Below are positions 15,031-27,528 of a stretch of 64,000 nt of DNA, piece after piece. The DNA comes from Trichoplax adhaerens (taxonomy: Eukaryota > Placozoa > Uniplacotomia > Trichoplacea > Trichoplacidae), in assembly GCF_000150275.1 (NCBI RefSeq), contig NW_002060948.1, positions 5,064,241 to 5,128,240 of the forward strand, read 5' to 3'. A model generated the notes under the pieces. The model saw only the letters and a program-made list of their open reading frames with translations. It was not told where the DNA came from and searched no databases. The position numbers were made by a program, and so were the translations under genes. How positions within the stretch are numbered: position 1 is the first letter of the stretch; the number at the start of each line of letters is the position of its first letter.

Positions 15031-18000
15031 ATGCCATCTAAACGCAAGAGCAAAGCTTCAGCTCCTAGTCGTAATAACCAGCCTCAATCTTTGCCTGCTC
15101 ATAAAAGGTATACCTTTTTACAATTCAATCCATAACTTACCGTTTCAATCAGTTATAAATGTCTTCATACTTTCGACATGGTAAATGGACGTATTGTAGT
15201 AGAATAGCACTTAACTTCATGGATGTGAAATAACGTGTCGAGTTGTGGAAATGATTGCATTCAACCTGCATACGCTCGTAGACGCCATGGCAGCTGCAGA
15301 TAGCAGACACGTCTACAGCTGTTATCGTGTTGTTAATTCAATTTCATCATGCATCAATACGCTATAGCGTCCATTTTACTCGGGCAAACTACGGTTCTGT
15401 CTTCTAAACAACTGATGCAATTGCTAGTCGAACACTTGCCTTACTACCAACGTGTTATAGTCAATGAACATAACGTTATCTGCAATCACTCCTCAGTTAT
15501 AGTAATCACTTGCAATGTTCGTAAACTAGAGCAAGCAATAGTGTACCTGCAATCAAACTCATCTTTTCTTGCGTAGGAAAAAGCTTAGCGATTTGAAAAC
15601 GGAAGAGTTCCTTTCTTATGGTCTCGACAGTGATATCGAAGAAGACATTCAAGACGATGTCGACCATGAAGAAAAGAAAAGCGATGCAAGGTGCGTAATT
15701 CTCTATTGCAACGGAATGAAATGACAGACATGGTCAATTCATAACCTGCAGAAACCGTACAATTGCTACATCGAAGGCTTTACCAATCTAAGACAATTCT
15801 TAATGTTTGCACTTTTGTAAACGGCGAATTAGCGATTGACTGCTGTAACACACCTGTTACTTAGTATTACGCCATAAAATCTGATTAATAATCACTATTT
15901 GAATCTATTAGTGCTTCCGGTAAAACATCGAAACACAAGATGCAGCTGCAACGTCTGCAAGAAAACGATCCGGAATTTTACAATTATCTGAAGGATAACG
16001 ATCAAAATTTGTTAGAATTTGACGTCAGCGATGATGATGGTGATAATGACAATGACGATGATGGTGATGATGACAATGATGATGATAATGACGAGGATGA
16101 TGGTGAAAATAAAAGTTCTAGTAGTGATGAGGAACAAAACGTCAAACAGGATATGCCAAATCAGAACGACCAACGTCAAGATCCTAGCATCCAACAGCAT
16201 TCTGGTAAAGTAGTTACAGAAGAAATGGTCAACAAATGGAGAGAATTGTTTGAAGTCAGTTTTTCATCATCAATGATACCATTCTGTAATTACACCAAAA
16301 TTACGGATAACGTTTTCCTCTTACTTACTTCTGCCAATAGGCATATTCATATGCAGCCATGAAGCAAATCACTAAAGTATTTCATGCTGGCTTACATCAG
16401 CGCATCTTAACAAATGAGGAAAATCAAAACGAAAAATTTATTTACCGAATTGACAATGATGACGGTATACGAATACAGTTTCAATGATTTCTTATCTGGG
16501 ATTGAGTTATTATTTCCTAATTCAAATTTTCAATATGCTCTTACAAAACTATTTTTTCACGTTTTAGTCTTAAACGCTATTATAAACTTGTGTTTAAGCC
16601 AAATTCCTTCGTATTTGGATCATTTCTTCCCTCCACCAGCGCAAGAAAAATCAAAGAAAAAGTTATAGAAATTATATAATTCCATTCGTAATATCAACAT
16701 TGAATAATTACAAATTGCCCTATTTTCTACATACTGTATTAGACCCGATCTACCTTCATCATCGAAGAAATGGCCGCAATTTAAATCATCTATTAAATCC
16801 TATCTGTCTGATCTCTTGCAGGTAGATTTCTTCACTTTAGTATCTTACCTATTGAAATATTACAGAAAGTCGCTGATTTTTCCACTAAACATTAATTAAA
16901 TGTTCTTTATTGATTCGGCACCATTTTTCTATATCCAGCTCCTTAAGCATATCTCTGATCCCAAAATATTATGTGGTATTCTACGCAGCTTCAAATCTAT
17001 CTTTCGTTATTGCGGGTGTTTCCCCAAGTTATGCAGGCAGTATATGAAGGTAAATACAATTGAAACCCAATAAAGAATATGTCCATCATGTCAATGGATG
17101 TGCAGTTTCTGATAGTTGCTGTTTTGCATCTAAAATTAGCATTTGATGCATTTGTGGAGCTCATCAACACAGGAAGATGTACGTGTTTTAGCATTCTTAT
17201 GCATTCGAAAATTGATGGATTTACTAACTTCGAAGGAATTTAACGAAACCATTAAAGTATGTTTTGACCAAAGACGGTCTTTCAATAAATAATAAACTGA
17301 CTCTTAAAATTCTGTGAAATTATCAATGTTGTATCTTATGTAAATTTATTACCAATCAATAATTTTACCAACTGTAGATGCGAAATGTTATCTTACCCCC
17401 ATTCTTTCTTACGTTTTATAGTTGATGTATACAGCGTATATTAGAAATTGTAAATTCACTACTCCAACTACACTACCATTTATTGCATTTATGCAAAGCT
17501 GTCTACTCGAAGTTTACAACATTGATAGTTCCGTTACATATCAGCATGCATTTATCTACGTTCGCCAAATGGCCATCCACCTAAGAAATGCGATGACCTT
17601 AAAGAAGAAGGTAACCTACTGCATATTGTGCTTTATTGTTGCTCCCATAGATCAATGTGACTATTACACCCCCTTTAGAAATATTGACATTGATGTAACT
17701 GCATTTTTTTTAGGACGCTTTTCAAACTGTTTACAACTGGCAGTATTTGCACTGCATCCATTTATGGTGCAGAATTCTTAGCGATATTTCATGTAGAGAG
17801 GCATTGAAGCCTCTCATTTATCCATTAGTTCAGACGACATTAGGAGTTATTCGGTAAAATTATCTAAATTAAAATGATTGATTTTATGCTCGTTATTAGC
17901 TGTAACAATCTAGTAATTTCTTCAGCATGTTGCAACTATAATTAAATACGTTGTTGCCGTGTATTTTTTTATTAATGGCATAATTAAGGTTGGTTCCAAC

Positions 18001-19352
18001 ACCGCGCTTCTATCCGCTAAGGTTTCACTGCATTAGATCACTAAATTATTTAGCGCGCTCTGCGAAAACTTACATACCAGTTTCCTCATATTTACTTGAG
18101 GTGAGATATAAGTTATGCCATCGTCTTGTTGAGAGGTATTATGAACATACTGATATTCACATTTTCAATATACACCAAAGATATTGGACACGACTGAATT
18201 AACAAAGAAGAGAATGAAGGAATCATCTGGTAAACCTATCGATTTTGTATATGCATTGAGCATGCCGAAATCAAAATTGGCCACCAAACAATTCTATGTA
18301 AGTATAGTTGATTCTACCAATAAACTTGCCTAATGAGTTTTGCCCCTAAAGTATATTCGAAGTTACTACGGATCGAACTTGCTGGTGATACTCTTATAAT
18401 AAATTTCTTAGGATGCTACAGTGGAAAATATCTTTGAGTTGCTGTTAGACCACTATGCTGCTCATTCCTACTCTGTCGCCTTTCCTGAATTAGTTTATTT
18501 AGCTATCAGAACGGTATTCTTATCATTAACATTTTAGCTAAATACTTTCTAATTGCTTTGCTGCAAAGACTGAATTATTTAATATTTACCTTGATATCCT
18601 GGTTGGTAGCTGCGACAATTCCTGAAAACGAGTAGCTTCTCCCATTATCGTAGATTAATGAAACAGCTTGTTGATAAGGTAGACTTAAGACTGTAGACTG
18701 TACTCATCTTTGCAATCGTCTAATAGATAAGCTTAGTGATGAACTAATTCTCACTGTAACTTTTAGATTGAGGAAACGTCAAAAATTATTGACAGTAAAC
18801 GCTCGATTGTAACTTTCGGACCTAAAGATGATCAACAGATTGTAAGTTTAAAGTGTCAAGGTAGCTCATATTGAAACATCTTGAAAACTGTTTTTAATAA
18901 TGGTTTTGTCTTTTGTCGCGTATAGCAACGTTGGGAAAGTGCTTTAATGTCTACTGTAAGTCCAATAGAGAAGTATTATAAAACTTGGATTACAGCGAAA
19001 GCAGATCGAATGAAACAAAATCTGGAAAATGCAAAGGTATACGATATATTGCAGCAATAAGTAATAACCGTAATTTAACTTTGTTATCAAAAAATTATAA
19101 TGAATTAATTAGTATTCGATATACCTTGCGATCTGTACGCAGGATGAAGTAAGTGAAAACCGAAGCAAAAATTCGAGACCTAGTAAAAATGCTAAGCGTA
19201 AGAATAATAAAAAGGCAAACCAAGGCCAAGTAGATAAAAAAATTGAAAAACGTGAAAAAGACGAAAAAGACATGTCCGACGGTAGCGAAGCGTCTGTGGA
19301 CGTAGATGATGAGGTAGTGGATTTGGAATTCTCTGAAGATAGTAGTGACTAA
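15031..19352 (+). CDS. NOC2L: NOC2L, nucleolar complex protein 2 homologue
   Basis: Seventeen exons join in phase: 15031-15107, 15577-15690, 15912-16254, 16341-16464, 16568-16661, 16743-16821, 16939-17049, 17140-17256, 17422-17610, 17714-17853, 17989-18100, 18181-18297, 18412-18513, 18610-18678, 18767-18841, 18926-19036, 19143-19352 (727 aa; human about 749). Noc2 acts with Noc1 or Noc3 in maturation and export of the pre-60S ribosome. Seen: a basic N-terminus, an [19 protein letters not shown] block, a long Asp-rich run (exon 3), a conserved core with [51 protein letters not shown] and [19 protein letters not shown], and a charged C-terminal tail. The start is the first ATG after an in-frame stop at 14974. 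Most introns are phase 0 and about 80-250 bp. Confidence 0.96.
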
Positions 19353-19570
19353 AGACTTATAAATCTGTGATATGGTCCTATAAATGTCGCTTCCACTTCC
19401 AAGTCATGGTTACAATGACATATTTACGTGTTGTCACACTAAAATGAAGTCATGTATAGTCGAATTGCCACATAAGAACATGCTAGAATTGATGTTTATT
19501 GCAAAATTTTTCCATAATTTTTTATGCTAAAACAAATGCAAATCTGTATTTTATCTCAGCACACTGTCAT

Positions 19571-19576
19571 AATAAA
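19571..19576 (+). promoter_or_regulatory. Candidate poly(A) signal of NOC2L
   Basis: AATAAA lies about 220 bases after the NOC2L stop codon and is followed by a T-rich stretch. Confidence 0.5.
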
Positions 19577-20121
19577 GTTTTTACATTTATGATATTGAAC
19601 CAAGAGATGAATTCATAGACAACGGTGAGGAAAGTTCATTTTTCTCCTATTATAGTCGATATTTGAAACTCTCCAGCGATTTTATGGGTAGTAGTATCAC
19701 CAGCTTCGCTTTTGCAGAATAGCTGGCGATGAAAACATTTTTATTCATTACAAAATAATTGATAATAAATTAATACTGTCTAAGCGTATTTAGCGATTTA
19801 TCTTTCAATATATCATCAAGGTTAATTGATATATTCCCGCATTTAAAGCACAAACGAAGATACCGTAGAAACGTACTGTTGTTAATATTATTCATAGTAA
19901 TACCTTGCCATAATTTTAATCAACTCGTTTCTTTACTTTAGTGAGAAGGAATAGTGATAATACCTTAAAGTAGACTAACAGTCTAATACATATAGAAATA
20001 ATTGTATTACCAGTTAACGATCAATCTTCTAAGAGTACTGTAAACACCTACTGTCTACAAATGCTGAATATAAGATTGATTTGCTGTAAATAGAAGAGAA
20101 AGACACTTAAGGCATAATAGC

Positions 20122-22558
20122 TCATAACATTAATTCATCCATATTAACTTCTTCTTTTTTATCTTCATATGATTCTGTGACTGTCACTTCATTAACGTCA
20201 GGAGCTAAAATGGCATAAAAATTAAAGTTGTGAGATTAAAAAAAGGATCTCAAATTCTGTAATTACATTAATATCGTCAATTTTAAGAAGAATTTGCAAG
20301 AAACTTTAATGCGAAAGTACTGAAACTCTTTATGAATTACTATGTATCTCGTAGCCAGAAGATATTGCTTGTAGTAAAGATTATTTTGTGGCTCAATCTT
20401 TGTAATGAATCTACAGTACATACATACTCATTGCCTCTACATAGCAACACTAATCGTAAAGGCATAAATATACATGCAACTGCAATTTCCGTTGACAATA
20501 TGAAGGAATAAAAAATTACTCCAATCGCGATTTTTCACAGATCAAATTTTTCCAAGCGTCAACGATAGTAAAAATAAGTTTCGGCATGGTAATGCCTATT
20601 TAGCGAGTAGCATGCTCGCTCATTATACTATGCCCGACATCATCTACTTATTTTACTAATCCGAGAGGAATAGGATCGCTAGCCTTTTAAATTGGCATAT
20701 CCACAATATTTTAACTCGTATATACGGCATAAATATGCCAAAATTTTGATTAAAGTAGAGCATATTAGCCCACTGCGATTCCTAAACTCACTAGATATAA
20801 CTGAAATTTATCCGTAAAGACAACCGGATTTCTAAATGATCAATACGAAGACTTGTATATGAAATCGAAGGTAATAAAATTGAATGGTATAAAGGGAATT
20901 ATTCATGTAGTAAGATATGCCGAGTACGTGTTCTAGTTGGAGAATATGTGTGAATTACATTATTTGACGTAGGAATAATTTACTTTACCTGGTACTACCA
21001 TCACAAGACTGCGAACACCATAATGTTCATCGGCTTTTTGCCCTAAATAGACCATGTAATAATCTAATGATTCACTTGCTGACTGTATCTGATTTTTAAA
21101 GTGACGATCAGCTCGACGTCGATTAGTTTCTGTTCCTAAACCGAATTGATAAATAATTCCAAGATGATAATGCTGTAATACATAGACGCTGTGATTATCG
21201 AGAGCAAGTTGAAAATATTTGTTAGTTTTGTTGATTTGAAATAATCGTTTTTTGGATTCTTTGTGATATAATTTACCCATCAAGTAATAAGCATAAGGGC
21301 AAGGCATCGCTTGCTTATACAGCTTGGCTGCAATATCTTTACGATGTGTTATTTTTTTTATTAATTTTCCAATTTGACAGTAAAAAAGTGGCTCTTCATA
21401 GTGTTGTGTGGCATAAGCTAGATAATGGCAAGCCTTGACCATGTTAACATGGCATCCAATACCATTTTTATATATTAAAGCTAATGCAATCGATGCTTTA
21501 GCTAATCCATCTCCCATACGGAAATCTCGAGAAACGATAGCTCGATTTAAATAACTGATAGCAATATCATAATCACGTTCAACGCTATAGCCGCACAAGT
21601 AGGCAACAGCTAAATCATAACATGTTCTAGCAAAGCTATAGCGGAAGGATTTTTGTAACATTTCAAAACGATTTATTATATCATTTATATCGCTATCATC
21701 GCATAATGTGACAACATCATGTTGAGCTAACGCATGGCCATTTTTAGCTGCTAAAAGTAAATAACGCTTATGTAAAATTCTGTCTTGTTGAATGCCTTGT
21801 TTTACGTTATAAATCCATCGTGATAAATTGAAATAGCCAGAAGGTTCTTCATGATCGCCAGCTTTTTCAAAATATTCTCGTGCTCGTGTGTACTCATCAT
21901 CATTTTTCTTGTTATAATAATTGAACTTAAATGTTAGATAACCTAACTGATTGTAGATTCTTCCATAATACTGTTGTGGGCTACAATCGACTTTCTCAAA
22001 ATCATATTGATTATCATCATAGTAACTGCTTGCTCTCTGATGCAATATTAAATCCGATTGGCGACATAGTGCACTATAGTAGGAATGGATTTGTTGACGC
22101 CATTCTGGAAGTTTGCTATAATTTGACCATAAGCAGCGATCGGCGTCAGAATAAGCTTCGCCTTGTGCAGCCGATGTGATATACATTCGTACTCGCAATT
22201 CGATTAATTCCCTTTTATCCATAACACAAGCATATTGACCATGATTGGCCTCATCCCGACTGCAACATAGTTGACAAATATGATATTGGGCTGATGGATG
22301 ATTTAATTTAGCTGCTTGACTATAATGGATAAATGCTTGATTGAAATCTTTTGAAACTCTTCCTAAACCAAACTGATAGATATAACCTAATTCGAAATGA
22401 GAATGGGCGTCATTACTTGCTTGAATTCTCTCCTTATACAACTGTATCATTTGATCGTATAATTCGTTGTTAATTTTTTCCCTAGTTAAATGTTTCAAAA
22501 GTTGATTAATGTCTTTCTTTTTCCCGTAATGAAGGATAGTTTTTCGTAACTCTTCCAT
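20122..22558 (-). CDS. Sel1-repeat protein (TPR-like solenoid)
   Basis: Two minus-strand exons, 22558-20989 and 20204-20122, join in phase to 550 aa. The long exon reads through its donor (CCAG then GTAAAG) into a short false tail; splicing instead adds an acidic tail starting APDVNEVTVTESYEDKKEE. Sel1-like repeats are visible, for example HFELGYIYQFGLGRVSKDFNQAFIHYSQAA, shown here in parts: HFELGYIYQFGLG near residue 58 and a YHLGIIYQFGLG copy near the C-terminus, with LALIYKNGIGC and LAVAYLCGYSVERDYDIA between. Such solenoids bind partner proteins, in ER-associated degradation or signalling. No signal peptide or membrane segment was seen, so a cytosolic adaptor is likelier than SEL1L itself. 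The exact orthologue is unknown. It converges on NOC2L. Confidence 0.85.
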
Positions 22559-25500
22559 GGCTTAAAGGATAGACTATTTCGATGATCAAGTTGATATGTG
22601 CTTGATATCAGTAAACTGTGCCTGCAGTTGGGTAAGAATGGATAGTTATTGCCCTGCCCTAAGGAATGCATAGCGTATTTATGTACAAATATAAGGATTG
22701 AATGCCTAAGCAATTATTTCAGTAACAGCTGGATATTATTGATGTTGTTATTGCGTCTGGTTATTTTCAAAGAATGCCCATATGCAATTAAATGTCAGTG
22801 ATATTTGACGTTTTTAAGGCCGCTAATTAAAATAATGTTAAGACAGGATTGGATCCTTAATTCATCAATCTTACTCACATAAAATAAGATTTTCTTAATT
22901 GCAGGACCTAGGTAGTAAATTCTCAATATTACTTACGACTGAGCAAGGTTATAAATTCTTGGCAAGTACAGTAATATAAATATTGTCCTACGAATCTATA
23001 GAGAATAGAAAAAAAAGGTCTTAAGAGTAAAGATATGACGTATAATTCTCAAGCATTTATTAAGCCAAGCCCAATTAATGTACAATACTGATCCTTGAAG
23101 TCATTTCCATCATAATACTACAATATATTATAGATTAGAAAAACAGGCTGGCAATGAGTGGCTCCAACGAACCCCCTGGAAAGAATGAATTCTTATTTTG
23201 GTGCCTTAATCGAAGAGAAACAAAAAGCATCTTCATCAGGTGACAGCCAACTATGTCTTAGTTATAATGATATATTAACCTATTGCTGATTATAGGAGAA
23301 GATAGGGATACTTGATTGTTAGGTAGAATATGCTCCCTCCCTACCTTAATTAATCATAGCGGTATTGAATCATCCATAGCTTGATGATTAAAGCGTCGGT
23401 AAGGCTTTCATATATGTCTTAGTTTCATTTTACTTACGTGTCTGCCATCAAATATAGTGGATCAAGATTGAAGTCATTCATATGCCGTATGAGAAAAGAG
23501 AAATGAAAGCAATACCGATCAATGAATCTCTTCTTTCAAGAATTTATTGGAGATTAACTGTAGTAGTACCGGAACGCCTACTTTCTAGCAGATTAGAATC
23601 ATTTAACAACGCTTTTATTTCTGATAAAAGATTGATTTGAAATTTATTACGTATCCTTATAACTATGTCTGTAGTCGCTACTATACCGGCATTTACTTCA
23701 ATGTTTTTAACATCGATGCCGAAAGAACAACACGTATTTGTTTTTTTAACATATCGAGTGTTATGCAGTAGAAATAAATTGGAAGTAAGATTTTTGCTGC
23801 CATTTTAGGTCAAAAAATAGAATTTAAGAATTTATCCGCAATAGCTGCGGCTATATCAAAAGTTATTATATCTCAGTCCACAAAATTCTATGAATATGGC
23901 GATTAAATACTCATATGCTTTCAATTACGCATACCAATTGTCGAATAGATTATCTAATAATGACCATAAGACAAACTGGGATATATAATGTCATTTAAAA
24001 ATACGATTGAAAGGAAAGCTTATTATATGTTAAAGTTAGAAGTTTATATAATTTTAATCAGTGCCACCACCACAGTACTGAAACTGTTCTAATACCATGT
24101 TCATTTCACTGCTATGTACGCGTATACTCCATTTTCAGGGATTGTGCTACGGTCTGAAATAGTTTAGTAACACTTTGAGGTATTTTATATATTTAAATTG
24201 AATTCCATAGTTAATGTTACTGAGGGGTTGAAATTTTTCTGAAAGGTAAGATATTTCAAGTAGCTATACGATAGTGTACGGTATTATTACAAAATCAAGA
24301 TTCGAAATGCTAAAGAGCACGTCGAAGAATCTGTGGCTCAATTATCCACTTCGATATTATTTTGCCACAAGGCTCCAACTTCTAACAAGTATCTCATCAT
24401 CAAAGAACCACGTTAAATTGATGTCAGCAGCAATACTAAACCACAAATACAAATTCTATTGCATACTAGCCAGTGCATAACTTACCCATATGAATATTAT
24501 AGTTATATAAATGATATTATAAAATATGCGATTATTAACACTGAAATATTCAAAACGGTATGGAATACGAGTATAGTAAATTAGTCATTATATAGAATTA
24601 TTTAGTAACAAGTGTTCGAGGGGATGTATGCTTACGCTTAATAACAACGATTACGACATATAATAAAATGTAATCGTACAATAAGGCTATATCCGATTTA
24701 ATGTCCGGTAAAAAATTGTGTGTCATCAGCCGAATTAACCTATGATAAAATTATTACTGACACGATATTAGAACCTTAATAAATTGCGATATAGTACTGC
24801 TTACAAGTACTTTATTGTATACTCGTATACTACTGAATACTGTATGCCACCAGAATATGAAATCTCGCTTATAAATCAGCTAAAAAATTACTTATAGATT
24901 TAATGTACACAGCTGTAATGCAGCCCCAAATATAGCTTAGATTACTATTATAAGACCGTACGAGAATAACTTAACTTGTAAGCTAATGCTTTAAATAGAC
25001 GCGCGAATTATGAATAGATTGCGCGATGGTAAATTTAGATCTGATCTTGCGACTTAATGGGCAAGATAAGATTTGTTACAGTAAAAGCATTCTGTAACTA
25101 ATCGTATATAAATCGTGAATTTTGCTGTAATAAGTAGATTGTCAGATAGTCAGATAGTCCTTGGTAGTTAGATGAACCTAACTTCTGTAATAAAGTGAAA
25201 TTTGCAAAGAAACTGCAGTTCTTGATTTATTGTTTTGAAGATCACTTTATCACAACAGCAAAGCCTACTGGCTAATAACGTTTATTTAAAATATTTCTCT
25301 TTCTTTTTCCTACGTTATTATCATACATGTAATATATACCATTCATTGATCTTAACGTTACCATATCTGCCTGGCGATCATGATTAATAGCATTACATGC
25401 AGTATTAATACTATCTCTGCTGCTTTCTGTAGTATAAATTTTAAATATAACCGAAAACTACAGCGCTTAATACAATGTCTTATATCTGCAATATTATACC

Positions 25501-26149
25501 CGATATTATGTGATATAGAAACCGTATTTTATAGATCTTACAAGCTGACGTCGATCCTATCATGAAGTAGTCATTTAGGTATCCATGGAAACAGGTCTAA
25601 TAGCTATTTCTATTTTGATGAACTTAAATTAATTCCAAATCACTTTATCGCCTTGATTATGTCATACTAGAGCGGTTATGAATTCTAATAGGCTAAGAAA
25701 TGTTTATTTATTTAATATAGAATCATTGTGACTATGAAACAATGAAGATTTCCCATGATGCTCGAACAAAAATTCTTTCCTAGCTACTTTAATCTCCTGT
25801 CCGATACTAAATTACGTAATGGAATAGGGGCAGGTTAATGGTACTGTATAGTTTAAATTTTATTGAGAGTCTATTTAGAACACCAATTAATTATTCTACA
25901 AGTCTCGTGGCCTTCTTAGAATCCACTACTAACAAAAGAGTTTCCAGTAGTATTGCTACTACATGTATTACAGCGGCCTACAAATGATACAAAGCTCTGA
26001 GTCTTGATGCTTTTCGTGTATCGCACAGCATTTTCTCAGGTTTGATTTACAAGTCTTTTCCCTCTTTTTCACACATTCTTTCACTTCATTTTCATATTCT
26101 GTGAATAAACTCCTTGGCTCTTTATTGGATATAATAACATACGAATACT
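22559..26149. other. Spacer, no supported gene
   Basis: AT-rich DNA. A plus-strand ATG near 23155 opens about 29 codons (MSGSNEPPGKNEF...) ending near a GTGACA donor, but no downstream exon fits. Nothing else coding was recognised. Promoters of the Sel1 gene (right of 22558) and of the first CD20-like gene (left of 26150) should lie here. Confidence 0.4.
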
Positions 26150-27528
26150 ATGGATCCATCACCTATTCGCCCAGTTCCAGAACATACCGCTGTGCTAATC
26201 GGTGTTGTTCATATCGTCAATAGTGTTACATCCGCTTTAATGGGGATTCTAGATTTATCATTATCCTATATTACGGACTATAACTACATTTATATTGCAG
26301 CCCCAATATGGTCCGGAATTTTCGTAAGTAGGAAGAAATAACTTAAGTTATCTGATCCATGAGCTTTCATATTATAGAATAAGGCATAAGGGATCAGGTA
26401 TCTAATCTTAAAAAGTTTCTTTTTATTTAATGAAAAGGGTTAAGGTTATTCAACTATGTATAGATGTGCCAGCTAACAAGAATTCTTGTTTAATACCAGT
26501 ATCTCATGGCCGGAATCTTTGCAATTGTGAGCCGAAAAACAAGAAACATCCATTTGGTAAATAAATAATGTAATTGATAATTTGCTTAGCGTAAGGAAAA
26601 GTAGGTATATTGCTAGCTAAATTAAATGTAATCCTATTTTCTATTGATTGATATTAGCATAGATTTGTATTAAAGCGTATAGGCTCGGTATAAATTTTAA
26701 CCAGTTGTACGATTTTATAGAAATTGATTTTAACCAATATTGAATCGATATTTTATTTCTTCTAGGTTAATAGTTTCTTCGCATTCTCGCTCTTATCCAC
26801 CGTTTGTGCTCTGACCTCCACCGTTCTTTTCACTTACGGTAGAGCGAATTCTACGCCTGATAGCTATCCAATTGCAATGGTTGGTATCCCGATTTCGGTA
26901 ATAGCCTTCGTTTTTGGAATATGTGGCACTGTCATTGCAGGTTACGGAATGAATTGCGACTGCGGTGCTAATTCTTCTCAACTTACTGGCCAATTTATTT
27001 ACACAAGGGACGTATTAAATCATCCTGACCAGGTAAATTAGAAAATAAACTAAGTCGAATAAAAAATAGAATATTCCAATTTCTCTAGAATTATAGTTAA
27101 GCATATAACTCCAGCAGTTCTTTATGAAATATCAAAATAACCTTGAATATTTATTTGAAAGGTTCAAGATCGTTCTAAAATATTTTATATCTACTTTATT
27201 TCAAATCAGTAGTAATATCTATAATTTTATTTCTTATTTACAGCCTATTCAAGTGGTTCATGGAGCATATCCAGTACCGACTTTGAACGTTGGAAAAGAT
27301 GGCCGTATCGGTAAGTTGGCAATTTGTAACGCTATTGACTACCAAATCTAAATCCATCTAATAAGTATTGACCATCACGATCTTATTGTAGTCCAAAGTC
27401 CAATATCCTATCCTGTTGGATATGGAAATCAGCCACAAGACCTAAATCCGCCTATAATTGGACAAAACTCTTCTTCCATGCTACCTACAACTATGCATGA
27501 ACCCCTATTGCCTAGCAATCAAAATTGA
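26150..27528 (+). CDS. CD20/MS4A-like four-pass membrane protein, copy 1
   Basis: Five exons join in phase: 26150-26323, 26500-26556, 26766-27032, 27244-27310, 27392-27528 (233 aa). Four hydrophobic segments: TAVLIGVVHIVNSVTSALMG, then a segment starting after the motif APIWSGIF and running into YLMAGIFAIVSRKT, a third beginning VNSFFAFSLLSTVCALTSTV, and a fourth, MVGIPISVIAFVFGICG. The PIWSGI motif followed by a short membrane segment and basic residues is the CD20-like pattern (vertebrate CD20 has PLWGGI at the same place). The loop after segment 4 is Cys-bearing (NCDCG). The cytosolic tail is rich in Pro, Gln and Tyr. Vertebrate relatives modulate receptor signalling and calcium entry; the role here is unknown. 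Copy 2 follows 2.9 kb downstream on the same strand. Confidence 0.85.

Noticed and set aside
16012-16213. Ile-rich minus-strand and Met-rich plus-strand frames
   Set aside because: They are other-frame readings of the Asp-coding GAT/GAC run in NOC2L exon 3.
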